Assembly (NCBI GenBank): GCA_019671135.1
Contig: JAHRHY010000012.1
Coordinates: 62,001 to 126,000 of the forward strand
Origin: Linnemannia hyalina
Taxonomy: Eukaryota > Mortierellomycota > Mortierellomycetes > Mortierellales > Mortierellaceae
Length of the DNA: 64,000 nucleotides
Direction: 5' to 3'
The number at the start of each line of letters is the position of its first letter. The stretch's first letter is position 1. The notes beneath the pieces were generated by a model. That model saw only the letters and a list, made by a program, of their open reading frames with translations. It was not told the DNA's origin and did not search any database. Below are positions 54,501 to 64,000 of the stretch, in pieces. Position numbers and translations under genes: made by a program.

Positions 54501-54701
54501 TTCTTGAGGCTGGGAAGGGAGTGATGATGGTTGGATAGTTGGTGGGAGGTCTGGACTCTCTGGTACGGAGGTGTTGGGTTCTGTTATTGGAGAAGAGGGG
54601 GGCAGAACAAGTGGTTCATCTGCGGTCACCGGCGATAGCAAGCACAAGAGGAGCGCTGCTAGAAGACCTAGTCTCCAATAATGGCGGATGTGGAGGGTCA
54701 T
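51509..54701 (-). CDS. Secreted GPI-anchored leucine-rich-repeat protein
   Basis: Nine exons: 54701-53419, 53327-53184, 53064-52993, 52821-52750, 52655-52509, 52411-52340, 52237-52094, 51977-51742 and 51669-51509, giving 776 residues. A signal peptide (LGLLAALLLCLLSPVTA) precedes a Pro/Ser/Thr-rich stalk. The LRR cap follows (CEILRKFYNSSGGDSWSNQDGW and later NCCGWFGVVC), interrupted by an Asp/Arg/His-rich insert. LRRs come next, such as LHLGYNGLTGPVPEELSELLNL, LDLSSNQITGDFPVAVTKMVNI and LVLAHNEFTGPLPVELQNLTR. The C-terminal Cys cap ends in a hydrophobic tail (SMLVVFLATIIAILQLL) after small residues, as in GPI signals. Introns 1-7 lie in phase 2 within the repeat leucine codon. It resembles plant receptor LRR ectodomains, without a kinase. 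Ligand unknown. Confidence 0.82.
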
Positions 54702-55315
54702 GTTTGGAGAAAGAAGAAGATATGTGGTAGTAAGGCGGAGGTGGAACGAGATAGAAACGCAGCGCGGCCTTTTCTTTTATAACGTCAATAAATGTAGTAA
54801 AAGGGAGCGAAAGACAGTTAAGAGAGTCAACATAGAAGTGAATAGTAGACGCGTATTCATCTTTATCACACTCGTTTTATTATGATCTATGCGGCATAGT
54901 AAAGTGCCCCATCCGGCTTGTCTTATCGATCTATCTATCCCCCTGAGAATTTTTTTCCCCCCTTTCTCTCTTTCCCTTTCTCACTTTCCTTTTTTCTCAT
55001 TCTTTTTTGTACCCTTCTTCCCCTCTTTTCTTACTACCATTCTTTCCTTCTTTCCTTTCGTTCGTTGTTGTTTTTTCTATTCGCGACACTCCACCTTATT
55101 GAGGCCTGTGTGCAGACACGACTCTTACCTTGCTCTTAAAAAAATAGTCCCTTGAGCGCAACGCCGCCTTCTTCTCTCCACTACTGTCTCAAATCGAAAC
55201 GGTGTCCTTCGTCCCTTCTCTAATTTTACTTACCTCTTTCTGAATAAAACTCCTGCGTCCTCCTTCGAATCTAGTCGTCTTTTACTCATTTCATTCAAGT
55301 CATCCATTCGCCGCC
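54702..55315. other. Divergent intergenic region
   Basis: T/C-rich tracts at about 54950-55080 and in the 60 bp before the F-box ATG look promoter-like. No gene recognised. Confidence 0.5.
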
Positions 55316-56810
55316 ATGGCCTCACCTGTTGCAGCTTCTCCATCACAGGAACGGGTGCTCCATATCCCTGAGCTCCTGGAGGCCATAGGCTCGCACATGG
55401 TCGTCCGAGGCCTCCTCGCCTGTATCCGTGTCTGCAGCTTCTTGGAGCGAATTCTTCATCGCGACCCTCTGGAACACCATCGGCGCCAGCCTCTACGCCT
55501 GGCTAAGGATCCTCCGCGGAAGCGAGAATTATCGATATCCCCTGAACGAAGACTGGCTACAGTGCATCTTTGCAAAATACGGGAAACACATCCGGCACCT
55601 CACCATCCGCTGGAGGATCCTGATCGGTATCGCGTACTTGGACAGAGCCTGCACCGACCTCTTTAACATCAGGATTATGGATATCAAACAATACCGTACC
55701 TACAATTTAAAAGACCACCGTGAGCCAAATCAAGTACTGAACCCCAGCGGCTTCTACGTGCGACGATTCCCAACACAACGACATTCCCACTGGGTCACTG
55801 GAATAGTGCTCATCCCGGAACTCGAGGGCGTCTTTGGTCCAACAGCCATTCTGCTGAAATCGGAGGAACGTCAGAAGCGGGACTGAATGACCCAACAGTA
55901 CTTTTGGATACTCCTTCGATGGAATCAAGGTCTTCGGTTCGTCTCTTTGTATTACGACCTGAACCTCCTCTCTGAGATAACGTTGCTTGCGTTCGTCTAA
56001 GACACCCTGGACATGCTTCTGAGCCTCACCTCACTGGAAACCTTTCTCTATCTCCTCGACTACACAATTCTAAGGTGGGTTCCGAGTCTCCATAACTACA
56101 CATCATTGTCTATCGTCTGGATGCTCTCCGCCAGTCTAGTCGGAACGTTTTGCCGTCCTTCGAGCAAGTTTGCTAGCTGACCGATGGCGACTCGGTCTAC
56201 TGTCAACACTACCCGAAAGACGACTTCACCTCCTATGCCTCGCCAAGGCTCAACTCTCAGGATTCCATCTTCTATCCTTGTCGGTCTCTTTGCATCTTAA
56301 TGCGATCCAGAACATATTCAATGCAAAGTACATCTCCAACGTCACCTGGATCTGCGAGGGACTAGAGGTCTTCCGGTGCCAGATTGTTGGTCTACAGCGG
56401 TTGAACCAGTGCGGACATTCAATCTTCAGCTACATCGCCGAGTCTGGACTGGTAGAAGAAGAGTGCTCCAAGGAGGAGCAAAGCGTCCCGGAGGAAGTTC
56501 AGGCATGCAAGCACTTGCACGAGGCTGTCTACGGCCAGCTGAGTTGACTCACAAGCTTACAGTCCTGGATCTGGGATACGAGTACCCTCATATCAGCATC
56601 TACTGGAAACAATACACCGTTGGCGGGAATGAGTACCGCGACTTTGGCGAAGTGATTAGAAACATTTTGCACTTGACCTTGGCTTCGGGTCTGGACCGGC
56701 TGTCGACTCTAAAGAACCTGCAAGTGTTTGAGTTTGAGGGTGCAGACCTGCCTGAATTGGAATGCATTTCCGAGCACTGGCCAATGCTGAGAGTTAAGCG
56801 TGGACTCTAG
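55316..56810 (+). pseudogene. F-box/LRR-like pseudogene
   Basis: ATG at 55316 opens a typical F-box (LHIPELLEAIGSHMVVRGLLACIRVC). The frame shifts near 55435 into SWSEFFIATLWNTIGASLYAWLRILRG, then DWLQCIFAKYGKHIRHLTIRWRILI, stopping at 55886. Family segments resume in other frames: LEVFRCQIVGLQRLN (56360-56405), then LTVLDLGYEYPHISIYWKQY and LKNLQVFEFEGADLPELE to 56810. Several shifts and stops rule out a full protein. It is oriented opposite to its three relatives downstream. F-box proteins of this kind would be substrate adaptors of SCF ubiquitin ligases. Confidence 0.75.
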
Positions 56811-56888
56811 AAAGATCGTTTTGGATAAATCAAACCTGACAGGATGCGGTGCGAAAGGCGATGCAATCCATCCGCCCAGATATACGAG

Positions 56889-56913
56889 TAAATATATATA
56901 TATATATATATAT
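56889..56913. repeat. (TA)n microsatellite
   Basis: Alternating AT tract of about 23 bases directly after the coding end of the truncated F-box gene and between two oppositely oriented F-box genes. Confidence 0.85.
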
Positions 56914-56915
56914 TT

Positions 56916-57680
56916 TCATTCAGAGAAATTTGTTCGGTATGTTTGCAATCCTGGAAGCAAATCCAAAAGTCGCTGTCGGTCAAGAACGACCACATTATTC
57001 TCAAGTTCACAGAATTGTAGCAAGGGTCCCAAGATCTCATAGATAAACTGTGGGTCTTTGATAACACATAGGCGATTGAGCCCTCCGTCCAGTCGCAGAC
57101 TCCTCAGACCGAGGTTTTGTCGCACTAGCATCCAGAACCGCTGCACAGTCTCCAAGTCTCTCTTCTGCTGATCGGGTGTACGGTCGTTGGCCTTCAAGGG
57201 TGCCAGCATCCCTTCGAACAGAGGCAGCAAGGTCTTCCCTGTCTGGGCGGTCGGATTCCCGGGTCGGTATCTTGTCGCGGTTTGACCCATAATTTGGTTA
57301 CTATACCACCTTTGCTCCCGCTCTTCCTCCTCGGTGATGTTATCGCTGACATCAAACGTCGACAGGACCTGGACGTTGTTACAGCAACTACTGCTGTCGC
57401 TGGAGATATCGACCAGGATCTTCCAGGTGACAATGAGGTGTCGAATCAGATATCCATGCTTTGAAAAGATATCTCGCAGCCAGGTTTCATCCTGTTCCCC
57501 GAGAGAGTCTTCCGAGTCGTAGAGAGACAGGATGGTGGGCCAAGCGTACTTGCGGTCGTCGATAGTGTGCCATAGGGCTGGGAGGAGGGTCTTGTGCCAG
57601 AGGTTGCAGACTTGGATGCAGGTGAGGAGGTCTGGAGGGTCTAGATGGATGGCGATGGCTTGCAGGATTTCGGGCATCAT
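56916..57680 (-). CDS. C-terminally truncated F-box protein
   Basis: 254 residues from the ATG at 57680 (a second ATG follows directly). The F-box is at residues 1-40 (MPEILQAIAIHLDPPDLLTCIQVCNLWHKTLLPALWHTIDD). It is followed by the family's SLYDSEDSLGEQDETWLRDIFSKHGYLIRHLIVTW and the segment LGLRSLRLDGGLNRLCVI. The frame ends at RTNFSE, just before the (TA)n tract, at about the position of residue 260 in the 560-codon neighbour. The LRR-like substrate-binding half is therefore lost. It could still bind Skp1, but it lacks the usual target-recognition part. Either a truncated gene or a pseudogene. Confidence 0.6.
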   Translation of the reverse strand: MMPEILQAIAIHLDPPDLLTCIQVCNLWHKTLLPALWHTIDDRKYAWPTILSLYDSEDSLGEQDETWLRDIFSKHGYLIRHLIVTWKILVDISSDSSSCCNNVQVLSTFDVSDNITEEEEREQRWYSNQIMGQTATRYRPGNPTAQTGKTLLPLFEGMLAPLKANDRTPDQQKRDLETVQRFWMLVRQNLGLRSLRLDGGLNRLCVIKDPQFIYEILGPLLQFCELENNVVVLDRQRLLDLLPGLQTYRTNFSE

Positions 57681-57867
57681 CAGAGAGTTGTTGAGAAAAG
57701 AGTTGAAAGCATGAAAAATAGGGGGATAAATGATCACAGGATGTGGCGGTGCTATACCTACTGCGGCCTTCAGTTTTCCAACTGCAGTTGTAAAAAGTAC
57801 AAAATCGACCAACACATTCCATTAAAGACGATGGAGCTTGGTCAAAAGTCGGTTTATTTGGGCAATG

Positions 57868-59780
57868 TCAGCGATACAAAAGCTTAACTGCTTCATGAAC
57901 AACATCACTCCTGAGAGTCCGCATATAGGTCCGAAGCTCCTCATAGCTGTCGACCGGCCGTTTGCCAAATAAAGGCTTCCTGCACTCATGAATCCCACGC
58001 ATCACTTTCAGCCGTGGCCAATTCGTCCCCATCCATGCCAGCTCACCTCTTCCGATCCTGTGATCCAAACTCTCGAACCCAAACACCTCCAAGTCAGTCA
58101 GCACTCCAAGGCGGTCCAGACCAAAATCAAGAGACAGCTCCAAGGTATCGGCGAATGGACTTCCATAGTCGTAATCCCTTTGGGCGGCTTCTTCTTGTCC
58201 AGGCAATGAGTACCCAAAAAGAAGTCCAGGTTGCGGTACTCAAAGCCCAAATCAATGGTTTGTAGACGATTTAGGGATGCAAGTCGATCGAGCACTTGTT
58301 GTTGTATATCTCTTGATCGTTCCTGTTTCCTAAAACCTGCTTCCTGTTCGTCCTTCAAAGTCGAACTGCCCGTCTCCTGAGTCCTGATGGATCTCTGTTC
58401 GGTAGATGTCAGTCTTGGTACTCCTCGGATCTGGCAACGAAAAACCACTAACTCCTCGCAGACGATTGGGAGCGTGATCATTTTCTCCGCGTCGATTTCA
58501 TGATGGATCCCATCAAAGACCTTGAGGCGAGGGCAGCCCGAAAAGAGAATGCTCGCAGTGCCCATCTCGAGCAGCGGTCGGTTTATGTACTCCTCGTGAA
58601 GCGACTCTCCATTGGTGGCCTCAAAGATCTCGAGCATAGGACAGTGGTGAACAAGAGCCCATGCGATGGTGGTTGTGAGTATGTTGATGCGGAACTCGGT
58701 CAGATGCGGTAGCCATGGCAAGACGTGGTCGGCAATATGTTGGTCTTTGGTGTTGGTTTGGTGGTGGAATCGAAGGACACGTAGTCTACTCGGGATGTTG
58801 TTGAGAATCCTGGGACTAACCACACAAAATTCCGAGCGGTTGCTGAATCCATGAAAGCTGAGGCGGCCGAGACGAGGAAGGTTGTTCAAAAGTGTGAAGA
58901 AAGTGCGGCTCTCCATGTAGCTGTCCACATTCAATGACTGCAGTTGAAGATATGGTGTCGTCAAGAGAAAATTACTGCTGTTGATTGTTACTGCAAAGTT
59001 GCAGGTGTGCAGTTTTGGGGCAAAGTCCAGAACGCGACCGAAATCGACGGCAAGAAAGTCGCTCTCGAAGGTGGCCAGCTCAGGTAGCGTCCTCAAGATC
59101 TGGTAGATACACGAAATGTCCTTAATGCCGGCAAGGTTCTTGAGGGATTGGTCCAACTGAAGTCGTTTCAATCCAGGGTTGTGAGTTACCAGCAATAAGA
59201 GCTTTTGAATAGTCTCCCAGTTCTGCTCCTGCTCGCGCACTGTGCTCCGCCCGGCAGATTTTGGTGTGAGTGCATCTGTAAAAAGTGGAGACAACAAGAC
59301 CCTCCGAGCAACTTCCGCGCAGCCCGACACAAACGGCAGTCCATGCCCATCATTAACCAGGCTCATCCTGTGCTGAAACTCGATCTGCTTTCGCCTAGAC
59401 TGCCTCACCCCAATAAACGACGTCGAGATGGAGTGAAGCTGTGTAAACGTCCCAGTGTCGAAGGCGCAGTCGATCAGCAGGGTCCACGATACCGAAAAGT
59501 GGCGAACAAGGTGGCCATGTTTGTCAAACACTTTCCTGATCCATTCCTCGTCCTTCTTCCCCACGGCGTCCTCGGAATCGTACTCGCTCATGATGATCGG
59601 CCACGAGTACTTGGAGTCGTCGAGAGTGTGGTAGAGGGGCAAGACAAAGATGTCGTTCCAGAGTCGGCAGACTTGAACGCAGCTGAGTAGGTCGGGCGGG
59701 GTTAACATAAATCCAATGTGGACCAGGATTTCTGGAAGATGGGGGATATCGGTTGACCTAAGGCTTGAAGAGTTTGACAT
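57868..59780 (-). pseudogene. F-box/LRR-like gene with a single frameshift near its 3' end
   Basis: The ATG at 59780 opens 560 codons. The F-box is PHLPEILVHIGFMLTPPDLLSCVQVCRLWNDIF (residues 13-46). YDSEDAVGKKDEEWIRKVFDKHGHLVRHFSVSW and about eight degenerate LRR-like units follow, such as PRLGRLSFHGFSN, PHLTEFRINILTT and CPRLKVFDGI. Near 58205 the frame slips at a GGG run. The original frame runs into an unrelated tail and stops at 58098. The family's C-terminus (PGQEEAAQRDYDYGSPFADTLELSLDFGLDRLGVLTDLEVFGFE) continues in the next frame to a stop at 57868. One base change separates it from an intact gene, so it is either a recent pseudogene or a sequence error. Confidence 0.7.
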
Positions 59781-60109
59781 GATGGGGTTAGGACGGTGGG
59801 AAGGATGGAGGTGTGCAATGCGAAAAATAAGAATGATAATGGAAGGGGAGGCGATATGTCCCTTGCGTCTGACATTTACCTCACCGTAACTAGGATAATG
59901 TAGATGCTAGATAGAAAATGGGAAGCACGGTGATTTGTGTTCTTTGCCCCTTTTCAGAGACACTTGCTCCAACGATCATTTCAGTGTGCGTGTATTTTTT
60001 GCTTTGAGCGAAACTGGTGTCTATTAAGGAGCAACAAACCAACAGCCTATATCAACAACTGCAGGCGCAACGATCGTTTGATCAACCGCTATCGGACCTC
60101 CTGATTTTG
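59781..60109. other. Intergenic
   Basis: No feature recognised. Confidence 0.4.
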
Positions 60110-61588
60110 CAACAGAATGTGACGAGAGGAGCTGGGACAAGTTGAACGTCTGGTCGAAGTGCGAGCATCTTCTCCCTCAGCCTTATCCTACATGTATCAG
60201 TGGTGCCTCTCGAAACAGTTCTTTCCCAAAGTCCATGCATAGTCCTCAATTTGGGCCACTTGGTCACCATCCAACGCCAGCTTCCCCTCACCAATCCTGC
60301 GATTCACGCCCTCAAAGCCAAAGACCTCGAGCCGAGAGAGAGTGCAGACAGCAACCCAAATCCTGCGCCTAGACGCAGGTCCATATTATCGAACATTGGT
60401 GTGCCTAGGGTTGCTGCACTAATGTTGCCACTCTCATCGTAAAAGCTGACGGAACGCTCCACAACACCCAAATCGACACGCGATTCGATCAAGCGACCTT
60501 CGTTGCTGATTTCGACTCTGCCAGTAGTCTCGCATAAACCGTCCGTTCCTGGTACGACGATGGGTCCACGTCCAACTCGATCATCCTGTCTAGGATACGT
60601 TGCTGTCCTGAATCCAATCGTTTCACCTTGACAACTTGGCACCGAAGCGTCTCGAGATTCGTCTCACAAGGTTATACAGCGCCAATGAGGCGGCTCGCGT
60701 CAATGGGATGATGCATCGCATCGATTTCCATAAGGTTAGAGCAGCCGTCGAGGAGAATGCCAAGGAATAGGGCGCCCAAGAATGCGCCGCATGAACCGGC
60801 TCACCCCAAAAGGCCTCTTTAGTTGATTGAAGACAAGAGCAGTATGCGACAAGTCCCCGAGTAACTGTTGCGGAGAGCCAATAGCAACGAAACTCGGTGA
60901 GGGCCGGCAATCATGGGAGGAGGACAAACGTGCCAATGTATTCCTCCATAGCATCCTGACCATCCCGGAAATGAAGAATGCGCAGTTGACTGGGTTGGTT
61001 GTTGAGGATCTCCTTTGTGTCCACAGTAGCAGCCAACGTATGTTGGAGTCCTGCGACAAATAAATGCTGGAGGTGAAGAAGTCGACTAAGGAGGAGGGAA
61101 AAGACCTTGGTGGTGATGGCGTGGTGTGCTGTGAGTAGTTGAGGTTGTCGAACGTGCAATCTGGAAGATTGGACTTCTCGTCTCATATATCTGCAGGGTT
61201 GGAGATCCAGTGAACTCGTTCTGTCGTCGATTCGCTTCAGACACGAAAAGGATGCCCGGACATTGTAGACCACGCTGAGGCTGCCTTGACAACGCCTTTC
61301 CACTTTATGGACAGGTTGTGAATAAGCCGTCCATGTTTGAAGAAAGCAGCGAGGATTCAGTCTTCGTGGTTGTCCCCGGCGACGTCCTTTGAATCGTGGC
61401 CCTTCAATATTCATGGTCAGGAATAGATCGAGTCATCAACCGTGTGCCTGAGGGAGGGAATGGAGCGTTGTGCCGGCAGAGCTGGATGGCGGAGAGGAGG
61501 TCGGGTGGCGACAGGAATGAACGAGCGATGCCATCAAGTTCTCGAGCTGGAGGAAGGGCGGATGGCGCGGTGCATCAGTTGCGGACAT
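60110..61588 (-). pseudogene. Heavily decayed F-box/LRR-like pseudogene
   Basis: ATG at 61588 opens MSATDAPRHPPFLQLENL. The F-box core continues in another frame (RSFLSPPDLLSAIQLC). Further pieces in order on the minus strand: FSLLLSRLLHLQHLF, QPSQLRILHFRDGQDAMEEYIGTFV, PALTEFRCYWLSATVTRGLVAYCSCL, and near 60250 SWRWMVTKWPKLRTMHGLWE, which matches the family's closing WPRLKVMRGIHE segment. Many stops and frame changes. Same orientation and order as the neighbouring F-box gene, so tandem duplication is likely. Confidence 0.65.
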
Positions 61589-61871
61589 GGTGTTAGTTGC
61601 GAGGAATACTGCGTGAGAGGGGTGTGAAGTCGTTTCGAAGAATCCAGGCACACATAAAAAAACGTGATATCCCTTCGTTTGTCTCTCATGCAAATTTCAA
61701 TGATATTTTTCATTTATCGAGGATTACAATAAAATGGGTTGAGAGACCAAACCTGCCGATCTAAAACAAACGTAGCGTGCTTTTTTAGGGTGCTGTCGTC
61801 CAGGTTGCTATCTCATAACCATCATCCCCTCCTCCCATCATATCCTAGTCTCCACTTCACAATCCTCATTC
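61589..61871. other. 5' flank of the piggyBac transposase
   Basis: No convincing terminal inverted repeat or TTAA target site could be identified here. Confidence 0.4.
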
Positions 61872-63793
61872 ATGCCCGAAAAGATTTTGCCCAGCCCAAC
61901 TAACAACTCTAATATCGAAATCCTTGGATCCTTTGATGTCCATAAGACGCCATTTACGAATGAACCAAATGAGTTGCTGTTCTCAATATCTCGCCGTCCT
62001 CAGGAGCTGTTTAATGATGATGACATCAGTGATGATGAGCCGTCGACACAAGGAAAGGTCGAGGATGGTTGCCTATCGTCTTCCTCTTCCTCAGCGCAAA
62101 CAAGGATGACTGACAAGAAGATTGACAGCAAACCATGGACTCTCCCACCGCCCCCGGACTTCAAGAATATCTTCATGCACACAAAGGAGGAGCACGCGGC
62201 ACAAGCTGATGTTCCACTCGCATTTCAACTCGACGGCGAACTTTCACCCTTGACCCTTTTCACGCTCTTTTTCTCGGATTCGGTATGTTCACAAATTGCA
62301 GTCAATACCAACGCTTATGCAGTATCAAAAGGAGCTGGAGAAGTAGAAGGGTCACGCCACTGGGAGGATACGACCTTGGGCGACATACATATATTCCTAG
62401 GCATCCTTGTCTACATGGGCATATTCCGACTACCCTGCGTCGAGGACTACTGGTCAACAAACCCAAACTACCCCCAACATTCGATCGCTCACTTCATGAC
62501 CCTTGTTCGCTTCCAACAATTGAAGCGTTTCCTTCACGTCTCCCACCCAGACCTACTGGAAGAACATTGGTACTCAAAAGTAGAGCCTCTTTCGACCAAA
62601 CTCGCTACCGACTTCGCTCGTTACTACGTTCCCTCCACCAATGTGTCCATCGACGAGATGATTGTTCGCTTTTCAGGAAGGAGTGCTCACACCGTACGCA
62701 TGAAGGGTAAGCCTACCCCGGAAGGCTACAAGATTCTCGCTTTTTGTCAAGCGGGATACACCTATTCCTTCCTCTACACCTCTCGCATCAAATCCATCAT
62801 TGGCATAGACAGGATAAACGGGCTTACTCCAACCTCTTCCGCTGCTGTTCGTCTCGCCAAATCACTCCCCTACAAGACTCGTCCATTCAACATCTACATG
62901 GACAACTATTTTTCCAACATCCCGCTTTTCAAGCACCTACGTGGACTCAACATCGGCGCTTGTGGTACCACCCGCATCAACTCAGCCCGCTTCCCTGACA
63001 CTTTGAAAGTGGGTAAGAGTGAGAAACTACAATGGAATACCCTGACAGGAGTTGTTATCGACAAACAGGTTCTTGCCGTCGTTTGGATGGATAATGCATC
63101 CGTCACCATGCTGAGTACCATCCACAAAATCAACACGGATGATGACTTCATTGAGCGTATTCGACGCTGCCCTCGCAACACTAGCACTAACGCAGCCAAT
63201 GCTCGGGCAATATTCAATGGCAAGCCCAGAGCGGCACTCAGAATCCCCAAGTTGATTGATGACTACAACCGCAACATGAATGGCGTCGATGTCAGTAACC
63301 AGTTCAGGGCATATTACAGCACCCAATTAACTGTGTTCAGGACATGGATGCCTCTCTTTTTTTGGATTCTCGACACCACCATCATCAACGCCTATCGAAA
63401 ATCTATGTCGTCCAAAAAGGATCCCTTTCTCACAAAACTTTCTGTCTCAGGTTGGCATGGGATTTGATCAGGAAGGGAGCAGAAAGCAAACAGCACATGG
63501 ACTACAGCAAACGGGCACGAGTTCACAGAGCCACCAAACCAGAACCAACCAAGAAGATATATGTTACCAAAAATTGCTCTGATCTGCCCACCATCCGTTT
63601 CACCCCAAGACCCCACTCACCCATAATTCTCGACCAAAAATCCAACTGCTTTTCTGTCGCTTCAGAGCCACTGTCTTCGACGACAAAAACCACGATAGGA
63701 AAACTCAAACAGTCATAGCCTGTGAGATCTGCAATGTTGCCTTGTGTATGTCAAAGGCCCGCAATTGCTTCAGAGAATTCTATAAATCGTAGT
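61872..63793 (+). pseudogene. PiggyBac-family transposase with two frameshifts
   Basis: ATG at 61872 opens 531 codons. An acidic Ser-rich N-terminus is followed by the DDE core: LGDIHIFLGILVYMGIFRLP, HFMTLVRFQQLKRFLHVS, STNVSIDEMIVRFSGRS (first catalytic Asp), PFNIYMDNYFSN (second) and LIDDYNRNMNGVDVSNQ (third), then MPLFFWILDTTIINAYR. Near 63425 the frame shifts. The following frame carries HKTFCLRLAWDLIRKG and on to 63718, as expected after the catalytic domain. A second shift near 63665 leads to the Cys-rich domain CEICNVALCMSKARNCF, ending at a stop near 63793. All three Asp survive, but the C-terminal DNA-binding domain is not joined in frame. Flanking TTAA and inverted repeats were not resolved. 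Confidence 0.8.
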
Positions 63794-64000
63794 TGTAGTT
63801 GACACCATAACCAGCAAGGAGAAGCACCCCGCTGATACTAATGAAGAACAAAAAATAAAGGCCCTAAAACACCCCTTTTTAGATTGTTAACATATGGCGG
63901 TGCATGTGACTAGCACGAATTTTGACGGTTAAGGGTCACGCCAAAAAAAAAAAAAGACCGCCTGTCGCGTCGCGTCGCTGGGGAGCAAATAAAATGTCCT
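63794..64000. other. Intergenic at the window edge
   Basis: A 13-base A-run at about 63942 and GTCGC repeats at about 63964-63978. No gene seen. Confidence 0.4.

Noticed and set aside
61770..63890. Inverted TTTTAGGG/CCCTAAAA pair as piggyBac terminal repeats
   Set aside because: The orientation is wrong for TTAA-CCC...GGG-TTAA ends, and there is no TTAA beside both.

Overview
This window reads as nuclear DNA of a filamentous fungus. The genes are single-copy eukaryotic housekeeping genes with short GT-AG introns and occasional GC-AG introns. Between them lie F-box gene families, LINE and piggyBac-type transposons and one tRNA gene. The mix of LINE type, CHR transporter, LRR and F-box genes suggests an early-diverging Mucoromycota fungus, probably Mortierella-like. 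The lineage is an inference from gene style; no database was consulted.

Region 1 (1-11940) is a stack of non-LTR retrotransposons, all on the minus strand, ending about 100 bp upstream of an intact tRNA-Trp gene. A full-length element (2480-11750) carries ORF1 with a CCHC knuckle and a very long ORF2 with endonuclease, reverse transcriptase and RNase H. ORF1 and ORF2 are coupled by a TAATG stop-start. Two 5'-truncated copies lie to its left. A 13-bp target-site duplication (1826-1838 and 11751-11763) brackets the truncated middle copy and the full-length copy together.

Region 2 (13.2-29 kb) holds APS kinase (+), fructose-1,6-bisphosphatase (-), a glutaredoxin-like protein (-), a SulP sulfate permease (+), a metaxin-like import protein (-), GAR transformylase (-) and a TAF1A/Rrn11-like RNA polymerase I factor (+). 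A weak small gene and a decayed CorA-type Mg2+ transporter follow. APS kinase and sulfate permease form a loose sulfate-assimilation neighbourhood; a two-domain CHR transporter lies 20 kb further on.

Region 3 (29-55 kb) holds the FIG4 phosphoinositide phosphatase (-, 10 exons), a mitochondrial PPR protein (+) divergent from it, a SNIP1-like FHA protein (-), a frameshifted remnant resembling a Fanzor/TnpB RuvC nuclease (-), the CHR transporter (+), a KHA1-type K+/H+ antiporter (-), a mitochondrial protein with two RRM-like domains (+) and a GPI-anchored LRR protein (-). Most of the LRR exons correspond to one or two 24-residue repeats.

Region 4 (55-64 kb) is a degenerate F-box cluster: one truncated, one with a single frameshift and two heavily decayed genes. 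A piggyBac-type transposase with two frameshifts follows. An isolated F-box fragment lies at 43.8 kb.

Exon boundaries were placed by hand from reading-frame continuity, GT/GC-AG sites and recalled family motifs. They are predictions without transcript support.
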